DNA from: Candidatus Izemoplasmatales bacterium
GTDB taxonomy: Bacteria; Bacillota_I; Bacilli_A; Izemoplasmatales; Hujiaoplasmataceae
Direction: 5' to 3'
Assembly: GCA_028694875.1 (NCBI GenBank)
Contig: JAQVKB010000067.1
Location: forward strand, 1 to 6,353
DNA length: 6,353 bases
Shown here one piece after another: positions 1 through 5,338 of the stretch; positions within the stretch are counted from its first letter, which is position 1, and each line of letters opens with the position of its first letter. A program made the position numbers and the translations under genes. The notes below the pieces were generated by a model. That model did not search any database and had not been told where the DNA came from. It saw only the letters and a list, made by a program, of their open reading frames with translations.

Positions 1-14
1 CGTTTCTTGCCTCT

Positions 15-23
15 ATTATACCA
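15..23 (-). promoter_or_regulatory. Leftward extended -10 promoter element
   Basis: Read on the minus strand this is TGGTATAAT, a perfect TATAAT box preceded by the TGn of an extended -10 element. Extended -10 promoters can work with a poor -35 box, and none matching TTGACA is visible at the right distance. Transcription would begin within about the first ten bases of the window and run left, out of view. It lies beyond the tpiA terminator, so it should start a new transcription unit. A glycolytic gene such as phosphoglycerate mutase or enolase would be an ordinary neighbour, but nothing of it is in the window. Confidence 0.6.
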
Positions 24-42
24 TTTTTAACCCCTGTTCCCT

Positions 43-63
43 AGAACTAGTTCTCCACGTGGA
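43..63. promoter_or_regulatory. Two adjacent perfect palindromes, candidate operator
   Basis: AGAACTAGTTCT (43-54) is a perfect 12-base palindrome and TCCACGTGGA (54-63) is a perfect 10-base palindrome sharing its last base. Together they lie at and just upstream of where the -35 region of the leftward promoter at 15-23 would fall, a usual place for a regulator to bind. I do not recognise either as the site of a named regulator. Two abutting palindromes are unlikely to be pure chance, but function is inferred from position only. Confidence 0.4.
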
Positions 64-80
64 TAACTCGAAAAACACAA

Positions 81-114
81 TAAAAAAAAGTACCCATCAA
101 TTGATGGATACTTT
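81..114 (-). terminator. Intrinsic terminator of the pgk-tpiA operon
   Basis: The two halves 87-100 and 101-114 form a near-perfect 28-base inverted repeat, followed on the minus strand by a run of eight further Ts (82-89 on the plus strand, overlapping the stem foot). The single mismatch (position 93) becomes a G-U wobble in minus-strand RNA but a C-A mismatch in plus-strand RNA, so the hairpin is better formed leftward, the direction of tpiA. It lies about 50 bases past the tpiA stop codon. Confidence 0.85.
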
Positions 115-125
115 GTCAACAGTCT

Positions 126-149
126 GACCATGGAGAATTGTCCATGGTC
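126..149. terminator. Second hairpin, possibly a rightward terminator
   Basis: GACCATGG (126-133) and CCATGGTC (142-149) form a perfect 8-base-pair stem with an 8-base loop. The T-rich run lies to its right (150-165), so as a terminator it would act on plus-strand transcripts. On the minus strand it has As before it and no U-tract after it, and there it may simply form part of the tpiA 3' untranslated RNA. No plus-strand gene is visible in the window, so any transcript stopped here would be antisense to tpiA. Confidence 0.45.
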
Positions 150-165
150 TTTTTCGTTTGTATTT

Positions 166-927
166 TTAAACTCTTTTGAGCGCCGCTTTGGCCATCTTGA
201 TGAACTTGTCGGGATCGAGGGATGCGCCACCAATGAGCGCACCATCGATGTGTTCGCAAGCGAGCAACTCATCGACATTTTCAGGTTTTACGGAACCACC
301 GTATTGAATCCGAATTTGATCCGCAACCCTTTGGGAATACTTATCCGCAAGCAAACGGAGCACAAATCCGCAAGCTTCGTTCGCAACCTCTGAGGTCGCA
401 GTACGTCCCGTTCCAATGGCCCATACCGGTTCATAAGCGACAACCGTTTTGAGAGCTTGTTCCTCAGAAAGGCCTTCGTAAGCAGCGAGGACTTGGGTGC
501 GTAATACTTCTTCCGTTTTGGAAGATTCACGTTCTTCCAGCAATTCCCCCACACAAACAATCGGAGTGAGATCATGACGCAACGCGGCGTGAACCTTTTT
601 GTTGACCTCTTGATCGGTTTCATGGAAGATATGACGTCGCTCACTGTGGCCAATCACAACATAAGTGACGTTGTAACTTTTGAGGAGAGCGCCGGAAATT
701 TCACCGGTAAATGCTCCTTCATCCTCAAAATAAAGGTTTTGCGCACCAATCCGAAGATTGTCTCCTTGTCGCTTCACAAGATCGCGAAGCAAAGGGGCAC
801 TGGCGATGACTGCAGTATCAACTTTTTCGAGATCCGGCATGGCTGTCGAGACTTTCAAGATAAAGTAAAGTGCTTCATCTCGGGTCTTGAACATTTTCCA
901 GTTGCCGGCGATAATAGGCTTTCTCAT
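166..927 (-). CDS. tpiA: Triosephosphate isomerase
   Basis: Cytoplasmic glycolytic enzyme that interconverts dihydroxyacetone phosphate and glyceraldehyde 3-phosphate. The 253-residue product has the usual full length of this TIM-barrel family. Visible active-site features are Asn9 and Lys11 in AGNWKM, His94 in IGHSERR, the catalytic Glu166 in AYEPVWAIGTG, which leads into the mobile loop 6, and the phosphate-binding segments QYGGSVKPEN (208-217) and GALIGGASL (229-237). The start at MRKPIIAGNWKM fits the family exactly. It begins 2 bases after the stop codon of the HPr-like gene and has no convincing Shine-Dalgarno sequence, so translation is probably coupled to that gene. It is the last gene of the pgk operon and is followed by a strong terminator. 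Nothing in it looks broken or unusual. Confidence 0.98.
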   Translation of the reverse strand: MRKPIIAGNWKMFKTRDEALYFILKVSTAMPDLEKVDTAVIASAPLLRDLVKRQGDNLRIGAQNLYFEDEGAFTGEISGALLKSYNVTYVVIGHSERRHIFHETDQEVNKKVHAALRHDLTPIVCVGELLEERESSKTEEVLRTQVLAAYEGLSEEQALKTVVAYEPVWAIGTGRTATSEVANEACGFVLRLLADKYSQRVADQIRIQYGGSVKPENVDELLACEHIDGALIGGASLDPDKFIKMAKAALKRV

Positions 928-929
928 GA

Positions 930-1175
930 TTACGCCAAGATTTTTTCGATGTCAGCGATGGCTTCTGCCGCATGCTCGCCTTTGGCGAGAAGTTTCACAT
1001 TCTCACCTTGAGGCACCGCCAAGCTCATCAATCCGAGGATTGATTTGGCATCGATGGTCACGTGCGCGTAAACCATGCGAATATCGACATCGTATTTGCT
1101 TGCGGTCTGAACAATTTTCGCCGCGAGTTCCGCGTGAAGTCCAGCCGTTGATTTGATGGTAATTACTTTTTCCAT
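930..1175 (-). CDS. HPr-family protein with altered active site
   Basis: HPr is the small phosphocarrier of the sugar phosphotransferase system (PTS), taking phosphate from enzyme I on a histidine. In Bacillota it is also phosphorylated on a regulatory serine by HPr kinase. This 81-residue protein has the normal HPr length. His14 corresponds to His15 of standard HPr, and the region round Ser45 (AKSILGLMSLAV) matches the conserved Ser46 site. However, the usual HARPA after the histidine is HAELA here: the conserved Arg and Pro are Glu16 and Leu17. In known HPr proteins that arginine assists phosphotransfer, so PTS activity may be weak or absent while serine phosphorylation could remain. The start is set by GAGGAG six bases upstream. 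It sits between the XRE/cupin gene (14 bases) and tpiA (2 bases). A diverged PTS carrier or a Crh-like regulator are the main options. Confidence 0.88.
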   Translation of the reverse strand: MEKVITIKSTAGLHAELAAKIVQTASKYDVDIRMVYAHVTIDAKSILGLMSLAVPQGENVKLLAKGEHAAEAIADIEKILA

Positions 1176-1181
1176 AGAATT

Positions 1182-1187
1182 CTCCTC
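1182..1187 (-). promoter_or_regulatory. Ribosome binding site fixing the HPr-like start
   Basis: GAGGAG on the minus strand lies 6 bases before the ATG at 1175. It favours this start over an in-frame GTG at 1217, which would add 14 residues overlapping the upstream gene and absent from normal HPr. Confidence 0.85.
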
Positions 1188-1189
1188 TT

Positions 1190-1732
1190 TTAAAACATCG
1201 GTGGGGTCGACACCCAAAGCACGACCGCCTTCGTTTGCCCTGTTTGTTCTAGTGCATGACTGCGATTCGACATGTAGTAAAATGTCTGACCCTGGGTCAC
1301 GCGGTATTTCTTTTTTCCTACGCGAAGCGTGACTTCGCCTTCGAGAACATATCCAAATTCTTCTCCCGCATGTGCGTCATCATCATAGGCAATGTCGCCT
1401 TCCTCGAGTTCCAGAAGAATGGGTTCCATCTCGTATTTTTGTGCATTGGGAACGATCCAACTGATTTTCGCTTTTCGTTCATGGTCAACTTTTTCAAAGA
1501 ATTCTTCCTCAGTAAATACCACGGCTTCTTCGGCTTCAGGCGAGAAGAAATCAGACAAGTTCGTCCCAAGAACTTCCAAGATATCTTGTAAGGTTTGTAT
1601 CGAGGGAGAAGTCAAATCATTTTCGAGTTGCGAAATGAATCCTTTGGAGAGTTCACTGCGGTCGGCGAGTTCTTCTTGCGTTAAACCCATTTCCAATCGC
1701 AATTGGCGAATCTTCGGTCCGTACGACGGCAT
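1190..1732 (-). CDS. XRE-family transcription regulator with cupin sensor domain
   Basis: A 180-residue cytoplasmic DNA-binding protein. Residues 5-60 form an XRE/Cro-type helix-turn-helix (IRQLRLEMGLTQEELADRS, then LSKGFISQLEND). Residues 105-176 form a small cupin barrel with the first motif around HAGEEFGYVLEGE (121-133) and the second around FYYMSNRSHALEQTG (151-165). The arrangement and the phrases VPNAQ, MEPILLEL and LWVSTPP closely recall the Bacillota regulators often found before the spermidine/putrescine genes potABCD. That is from memory of the family, and no pot gene is in view here. The cupin domain probably senses a small ligand or metal; which one cannot be read from the sequence. 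It starts 2 bases after the pgk stop codon with no Shine-Dalgarno sequence, so it probably depends on pgk translation. Its place inside a glycolytic operon suggests expression tied to glycolysis and possible self-regulation of the unit. Confidence 0.93.
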   Translation of the reverse strand: MPSYGPKIRQLRLEMGLTQEELADRSELSKGFISQLENDLTSPSIQTLQDILEVLGTNLSDFFSPEAEEAVVFTEEEFFEKVDHERKAKISWIVPNAQKYEMEPILLELEEGDIAYDDDAHAGEEFGYVLEGEVTLRVGKKKYRVTQGQTFYYMSNRSHALEQTGQTKAVVLWVSTPPMF

Positions 1733-1734
1733 TC

Positions 1735-2964
1735 TTAGCAGTCGCAGCCGCAGTCACATCCGCAGTCACATGGTTCTTGATCTGCGAGAACTTCGACGCC
1801 GGGGAGTGGTTTTCCTTCCAAATACTCTAAGGAAGCACCACCGCCGGTGGAAATGTGTGTAAATTGCTTTTCGAATCCCATTTGGATTGCCGCGGCGGCA
1901 GAGTCACCGCCGCCAATGATTGTTTTGGCATTGGGAAGGGTCGCAAGAATTTCACAAATGGCTTTCGTGCCTTTGGCGAACGCTTCAAATTCAAACACGC
2001 CAAGCGGTCCGTTCCATACGACGGTCTTTGCGCCTTTCAATTCTTTTTTGAAGAGTTCGATGGTTTTTGGGCCCACATCAAGTCCCATTTCATCGTCATG
2101 AATATCACCATACGTTGTCACACGGTTTTCCGCAGTGGCGCTGAACTCTTTGGCGACAACGATGTCGATTGGAAGAATGATCTTGCCATTGGCTTTCGCA
2201 AGAAGGCTTTTCGCCAGTTCAAGTTTGTCATCTTCACAAATCGAAGTACCAATCTTGTGACCTTGCGATTTCATGAACGTATACGCCATACCGCCACCAA
2301 TTAAAATCTTGTCGGCTTTGGCAAGCAAGTTTTCGATGACACCAATCTTGTCAGAGACTTTGGCTCCACCAAGAATCGCAACGAAAGGACGTTCTGGATT
2401 ATCCACAGCACCACCAATGTAGCGAAGTTCTTTTTCGACAAGGAATCCAGCGGCGCTATCGAGATGAGTCGCAATGCCCACATTCGAAGCATGAGCGCGG
2501 TGCGCGGTACCGAAGGCATCATTGACGAATACATCGCCAAGGCTTTCCCAATACGCACCAAGTTCTGGATTATTCTTGGACTCTTTGTTGCCATCGAGAT
2601 CTTCGAAACGAGTGTTTTCAAACATCAACGCTTCGCCATCTTGGAGAGAGGCAATGGCATCTTCCAATTCTTTTCCACGGGTCACAGGCACAAACTTGAC
2701 CGGTTTGCCAAGGAGTTCGGACAAACGCGCTGCCGCAGGAGCCAAGGAGTTGGTCGCTTTGTCGGCTTCGGTTTTGACGCGTCCGAGGTGGGAGAACAAG
2801 ATTACCTTTCCGTTTTCTTCTAAAAGGTATTGAATTGTCGGTAATGCTTGTCGGATGCGGTTGTCATCGGTGATGACACCGTCTTGCATGGGAACGTTGA
2901 AATCAACGCGGACAAGAACCTTCTTGCCGGAGACGTTGAGATCTTCTACCGTTTTCTTTTTCAT
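1735..2964 (-). CDS. pgk: Phosphoglycerate kinase with cysteine-rich C-terminal tail
   Basis: Cytoplasmic glycolytic enzyme that transfers phosphate from 1,3-bisphosphoglycerate to ADP, making ATP and 3-phosphoglycerate. Family landmarks run in order: VRVDFNVP (18-25), DDNRIRQALPTI (33-44), SHLGR (58-62), FENTRF (115-120), NDAFGTAHRAHAS (148-160), the nucleotide-side ILGGAKVSDK (197-206), IGGGMAYTF (222-230), WNGPLGVFE (317-325) and the hinge and nucleotide loop IIGGGDSAAA (349-358). The catalytic core is complete. The product has 409 residues because, after the normal end GVEVLADQ, it carries a tail of six cysteines alternating with Asp and Gly (399-409). AGGAGG lies 6 bases before the ATG, making this the best ribosome binding site of the operon. 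The gene is first of the unit pgk-XRE/cupin-HPr-tpiA and has its own promoter. Confidence 0.98.
   Translation of the reverse strand: MKKKTVEDLNVSGKKVLVRVDFNVPMQDGVITDDNRIRQALPTIQYLLEENGKVILFSHLGRVKTEADKATNSLAPAAARLSELLGKPVKFVPVTRGKELEDAIASLQDGEALMFENTRFEDLDGNKESKNNPELGAYWESLGDVFVNDAFGTAHRAHASNVGIATHLDSAAGFLVEKELRYIGGAVDNPERPFVAILGGAKVSDKIGVIENLLAKADKILIGGGMAYTFMKSQGHKIGTSICEDDKLELAKSLLAKANGKIILPIDIVVAKEFSATAENRVTTYGDIHDDEMGLDVGPKTIELFKKELKGAKTVVWNGPLGVFEFEAFAKGTKAICEILATLPNAKTIIGGGDSAAAAIQMGFEKQFTHISTGGGASLEYLEGKPLPGVEVLADQEPCDCGCDCGCDC
1738..1770 (-). repeat. 12-base tandem repeat encoding the Cys-Asp-Cys-Gly tail of Pgk
   Basis: Eleven codons directly before the pgk stop repeat a 12-base unit, TGYGACTGCGGN, two and three-quarter times. 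They encode C-D-C-G, C-D-C-G, C-D-C. Third-position differences between the copies (TGT/TGC, GGA/GGC) show that the peptide pattern has survived some base change. Growth by slippage of a short unit is a plausible origin. Confidence 0.85.
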
Positions 2965-3001
2965 GGAAATCCTCCTATTATGCTTGTTTCACAACACCCC
3001 T

Positions 3002-3007
3002 ATTATA
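3002..3007 (-). promoter_or_regulatory. Promoter -10 box of the pgk operon
   Basis: A perfect TATAAT on the minus strand lies 37 bases upstream of the pgk ATG, which allows a leader of about 30 bases. The hexamer 17 bases further upstream, TGGATT (3025-3030), matches only half of TTGACA. A small inverted repeat, TTGT-GAA-ACAA (2984-2994), falls near the expected transcription start and could be a regulator site, though it is short. I see no convincing catabolite (cre) site. Confidence 0.65.
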
Positions 3008-3068
3008 CACTGTTACAACCGAAAAATCCACGAAGAGACCTGCCTTTTGAAAAGATGAAAACATTTTC

Positions 3069-3482
3069 TTAATCGATTTTTGCCTCTTGAAGATAGTGAA
3101 GGATTTCTTCACATTTGCGGATTTGCTTTTTGACAGCTGTATGCGAAGGAGCATGGATCGCATGACCTGATTCGAAGGAAAGGATGGCACCATGATTTTC
3201 ATGTTTTGTCCATGTTTGGATTTGATGATAATTGACCAACAAAGAAATCTGACCACGAAGACCAAAGATGGGGAAAAGGAGCGTCTTCTCGTCAATCAAA
3301 ATCGGGACGAGAGACTTGTATCCAAAAAGGACTTTTGTGGCTTGAAGAGAGGCTTCAAGCCCTGAAAGTCGCTGTTGCAAGAGACGATTGAGATAGTGTT
3401 CTAAAGAGGATTCAATGAGCTCCATTCGATGTTCTTTGACGACATAAGTTTGTCGATATCGATCTCTCCCAACATAATCCAT
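3069..3482 (-). CDS. comK: ComK-family competence regulator, short form
   Basis: ComK is the DNA-binding activator of natural transformation genes in Bacillus. This 137-residue protein shares its core pattern: LFGYKSLVPILIDEKTLLFP (52-71) lines up with the ComK stretch ending PPIMVDPSNQIFLFP, followed by a hydrophobic strand with His86 (LLVNYHQIQTW, 81-91), then LSFESGH (101-107) matching VTFSNGK, and a final helix. It is shorter than Bacillus subtilis ComK (192 residues), mainly at both ends. The recalled MecA-binding stretch FMLYPK near the ComK C-terminus has no counterpart. The start at 3482 is chosen because GGAGGTGA lies just upstream; an ATG seven codons earlier would put that site inside the gene. 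It is a single gene between two independent units. No clear terminator follows it, so some read-through into the pgk unit is possible. The family call comes from a remembered alignment pattern and is fairly, not fully, secure. Confidence 0.7.
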   Translation of the reverse strand: MDYVGRDRYRQTYVVKEHRMELIESSLEHYLNRLLQQRLSGLEASLQATKVLFGYKSLVPILIDEKTLLFPIFGLRGQISLLVNYHQIQTWTKHENHGAILSFESGHAIHAPSHTAVKKQIRKCEEILHYLQEAKID

Positions 3483-3486
3483 GCCA

Positions 3487-3494
3487 TCACCTCC
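3487..3494 (-). promoter_or_regulatory. Ribosome binding site fixing the ComK-like start
   Basis: GGAGGTGA on the minus strand is a near-perfect anti-16S match ending 4 bases before the ATG at 3482 (its GGAGG core is 7 bases away). It excludes the upstream ATG at 3503 as the likely start. Confidence 0.8.
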
Positions 3495-3501
3495 ACGAAA
3501 C

Positions 3502-3510
3502 ATATTACCA
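3502..3510 (-). promoter_or_regulatory. Possible promoter of the ComK-like gene
   Basis: TGGTAATAT on the minus strand resembles an extended -10 element (TGn plus a four-of-six match to TATAAT). No good -35 box is seen at 16-18 bases. It is the only candidate between the upstream terminator and this gene, so it is listed with low confidence. Confidence 0.25.
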
Positions 3511-3544
3511 TGATATTCCTTCAGTCCATGTTGAAAAAAATGGG

Positions 3545-3573
3545 AAAGAAAAAAGCCGCTCGGAAGCGGCTTT
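3545..3573 (-). terminator. Intrinsic terminator of the ABC ATPase gene
   Basis: AAAGCCGCT and AGCGGCTTT form a 9-base-pair G+C-rich stem closed by a four-base loop (UCCG in minus-strand RNA), running directly into TTTTTTCTTTC. It starts 3 bases after the ATPase stop codon. The inverted repeat is perfect and this is the clearest terminator in the window. Confidence 0.93.
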
Positions 3574-3576
3574 AGA

Positions 3577-4698
3577 CTATTCTTTGTGTGGGCTGGTCTT
3601 CGTGATCCGTTGTTCGGTATCGAGGTCGAAGAAATGGCATTTGTTCATGTTCATCGCGAGATCGACATGATCACCGATGTGAACATCGCTTCTGGCATTG
3701 ACTTTCGCGATGATGTTGGTTTGTCCCACCGCGATATGGATATTGGTTTCCGCACCGAGCAACTCGGCAACGTCCACCAAGAAATTGGCTTTCGAATCTT
3801 TGTAAGTTTCGAGCGCGACGAGTTCGTCATGAATGTCTTCTGGACGAATGCCAAGCACGACTTGACGGTCGAGGTAACCTTTTTCTTTCAACACGGCAAA
3901 TTTGGGTTCTGGAACTTTGAGTTTCAAGTTTTCGACATAGAAATAGCCGTCACCTTGTACTTCTCCAGTTAAGAAGTTCATCGCCGGTGTTCCGATGAAT
4001 CCGCCAACGAACATATTGTTCGGGTTGTCATAGATTTCTTTCGGTGCGCCGATCTGTTGAATGTAGCCATCTTTCATCACAACGATGCGCGAAGCCATCG
4101 TCATCGCTTCAATTTGGTCATGGGTCACATAAATCGTGGTGGTATCGAGACGTTCATGCAATTTGATCAGTTCCGCTCTCATCGCCACGCGCAATTTGGC
4201 ATCAAGGTTGGAGAGTGGTTCGTCCATCAAGAACACTTTCGCGTCACGAACAATCGCACGGCCCAAAGCCACACGTTGACGTTGTCCACCGGACAACGCT
4301 TTTGGTTTGCGGTCTAGATAACCGGTCAAGCCCAAAATGTCGGCGGCGTTTTTCACGCGACGTTCAATTTCATCTTTTGGCATTTTGCGAAGTTTCAATC
4401 CAAAGGCCATGTTATCGTACACGGTCATGTGTGGGTAAAGCGCATAGGATTGGAACACCATCGCGATGTTTCTGTCTTTTGGAGCGACATCGTTGACAAG
4501 CACGTCATCGATATAAAGTTCTCCAGCGGTGATTTCTTCGAGACCCGCGACCATTCTCAACGTGGTCGACTTTCCGCATCCGGAAGGTCCAACGAAAACG
4601 ATAAATTCTTTGTGTTTGACGTCGAGCGTGAAATCGAACACGGCTTGAACGCCATTGTCATACACTTTGTCGAGATGTTTAAACGAAAGAGTAGCCAT
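3577..4698 (-). CDS. msmX: Sugar ABC transporter ATP-binding protein, MsmX/MsmK/UgpC type
   Basis: The ATPase subunit that powers carbohydrate importers of the CUT1 class from the inner face of the membrane. The 373-residue product has the usual length. Residues 1-235 are the nucleotide-binding domain: Walker A GPSGCGKST (37-45), Q-loop Gln83 (VFQSYALYPHMTVYDN), signature LSGGQRQRVALGRA (135-148), Walker B VFLMDEP (155-161) with catalytic Glu160, D-loop SNLDAKLR, and the H-loop His193 (THDQIEAMTMA). Residues from about 236 form the TOBE regulatory part, with the family motif VLGIRPEDIH (281-290). AGGAGGA lies 7 bases before the start. No permease or binding protein adjoins it, and it has its own terminator. 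That layout is known for MsmX-type ATPases that serve several sugar importers. The substrate therefore cannot be told from context. UgpC and MalK are the alternative family names. Confidence 0.95.
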   Translation of the reverse strand: MATLSFKHLDKVYDNGVQAVFDFTLDVKHKEFIVFVGPSGCGKSTTLRMVAGLEEITAGELYIDDVLVNDVAPKDRNIAMVFQSYALYPHMTVYDNMAFGLKLRKMPKDEIERRVKNAADILGLTGYLDRKPKALSGGQRQRVALGRAIVRDAKVFLMDEPLSNLDAKLRVAMRAELIKLHERLDTTTIYVTHDQIEAMTMASRIVVMKDGYIQQIGAPKEIYDNPNNMFVGGFIGTPAMNFLTGEVQGDGYFYVENLKLKVPEPKFAVLKEKGYLDRQVVLGIRPEDIHDELVALETYKDSKANFLVDVAELLGAETNIHIAVGQTNIIAKVNARSDVHIGDHVDLAMNMNKCHFFDLDTEQRITKTSPHKE

Positions 4699-4731
4699 TC
4701 AAAAATCCTCCTAAAATTAGATATCGAACCT

Positions 4732-4737
4732 ATTGTA
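4732..4737 (-). promoter_or_regulatory. Possible -10 box of the ABC ATPase gene
   Basis: TACAAT on the minus strand matches TATAAT at five of six positions and lies between the terminator of the upstream operon and the ATPase ribosome binding site. No good -35 box is seen at the standard spacing; part of that region is the T-tract of the upstream terminator. Confidence 0.4.
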
Positions 4738-4746
4738 ACGCAGGGC

Positions 4747-4782
4747 AAAAAAAAATCCTATATGCAATCTGCACAAAGGATT
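4747..4782 (-). terminator. Intrinsic terminator of the polyphosphate/PucR-like operon
   Basis: In minus-strand RNA, AAUCCU pairs with AGGAUU (4777-4782 with 4754-4759). After one U-U mismatch, UGUGCA pairs with UGCAUA by five normal pairs and one wobble, leaving a three-base loop. A run of Us follows immediately. The foot of the stem overlaps the stop codon of the PucR-like gene. Confidence 0.85.
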
Positions 4783-5329
4783 AAGAAAACAAGAGATAAT
4801 ACGCGTATGCACCCGCAAACGTGCGCACGTCGAGTGCGCTTTGCGCAATGAAGTGGTCCAAACGGTATGATAACGTATTACGGTGAAGGTAGAGCGCTTT
4901 GGAAGCTCGAGAAGCATTCATATCATTCTCAATAAATCCTTTGACCGTTGTGAGCGTTTCAGTGTCAAAACGTTCGGTCAGGATTCTTTTGAATCGGCGC
5001 AATGGATGCCATTCGGATAGTTTTGCGAGCGTCGCAATCAACGAAGAAAATTCATAACTTCCATCGGGAACAAGGCGCAAATAATCCCTTACTTCTTTCT
5101 GGGCTGAAAGAAAAATGGGTGGTAATATGAAACTCCGAAAATCAACATAGAGTTCTTCCAAAGACAATTCGCGAAGGTGATCCAACGTCAGACCAGTATC
5201 TTCATCAAATTGAACCAGAAAACAGTCTTCTTCGATAGATTCAATATGATCGAATTCGGCCAAACGTAAAAATGCGAGAAATGCTTCGATTTCACACGTT
5301 TCTACGAGAATGATCGCCGAACGCTTCAT
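4781..5329 (-). CDS. PucR-type helix-turn-helix protein
   Basis: A 182-residue protein whose last 60 residues look like the C-terminal DNA-binding domain of PucR/CdaR-type regulators: TVKGFIENDMNASRASKALY (128-147) followed by LHRNTLSYRLDHF (148-160), then SALDVRTFAGAYAYYLL. The HRNTLxYRL phrase is the hallmark of that domain. The first 120 residues are not recognised. They begin with a short hydrophobic strand (AIILVE) and are rich in acidic residues, and look like a small sensor or partner-binding region rather than the full PucR or GGDEF-like domains. It starts 9 bases after the DUF4956 gene with AGGGAG 5 bases before the ATG, so it belongs to the same transcript. By position it may regulate the polyphosphate genes, or polyphosphate-linked responses; its target cannot be read from the sequence. 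Confidence 0.8.
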   Translation of the reverse strand: MKRSAIILVETCEIEAFLAFLRLAEFDHIESIEEDCFLVQFDEDTGLTLDHLRELSLEELYVDFRSFILPPIFLSAQKEVRDYLRLVPDGSYEFSSLIATLAKLSEWHPLRRFKRILTERFDTETLTTVKGFIENDMNASRASKALYLHRNTLSYRLDHFIAQSALDVRTFAGAYAYYLLFS

Positions 5330-5338
5330 AAGGACTCC

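Noticed and set aside
91..119. A perfect TTGACA on the minus strand (114-119) that could be a -35 box
   Set aside because: No TATAAT-like hexamer lies 16-18 bases downstream; that place is occupied by the tpiA terminator stem, so the match is probably chance.
574..1011. A 145-codon open frame on the plus strand
   Set aside because: It is antisense to tpiA and the HPr-like gene, both of which are certain, and has no family resemblance.
1176..1217. Longer HPr-like protein starting at a GTG at 1217
   Set aside because: It would overlap the end of the upstream gene and add 14 residues not found in HPr; a strong ribosome binding site supports the ATG at 1175.
1392..1862. A 156-codon open frame on the plus strand
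   Set aside because: It runs opposite to the XRE/cupin gene and the end of pgk, is rich in serine and arginine as antisense shadows tend to be, and shows no recognisable domain.
2965..3030. A catabolite-response (cre) site before pgk
   Set aside because: No stretch fits the cre consensus with its central CG; only a 4-base inverted repeat around GAA is seen.
2965..3068. A terminator after the ComK-like gene
   Set aside because: Only short A+T-rich pairings such as GAAAA with TTTTC are present, without a stable stem followed by a U-tract.
3483..3503. ComK-like start seven codons upstream, at 3503
   Set aside because: The best Shine-Dalgarno match in the region lies inside those codons and serves the ATG at 3482.
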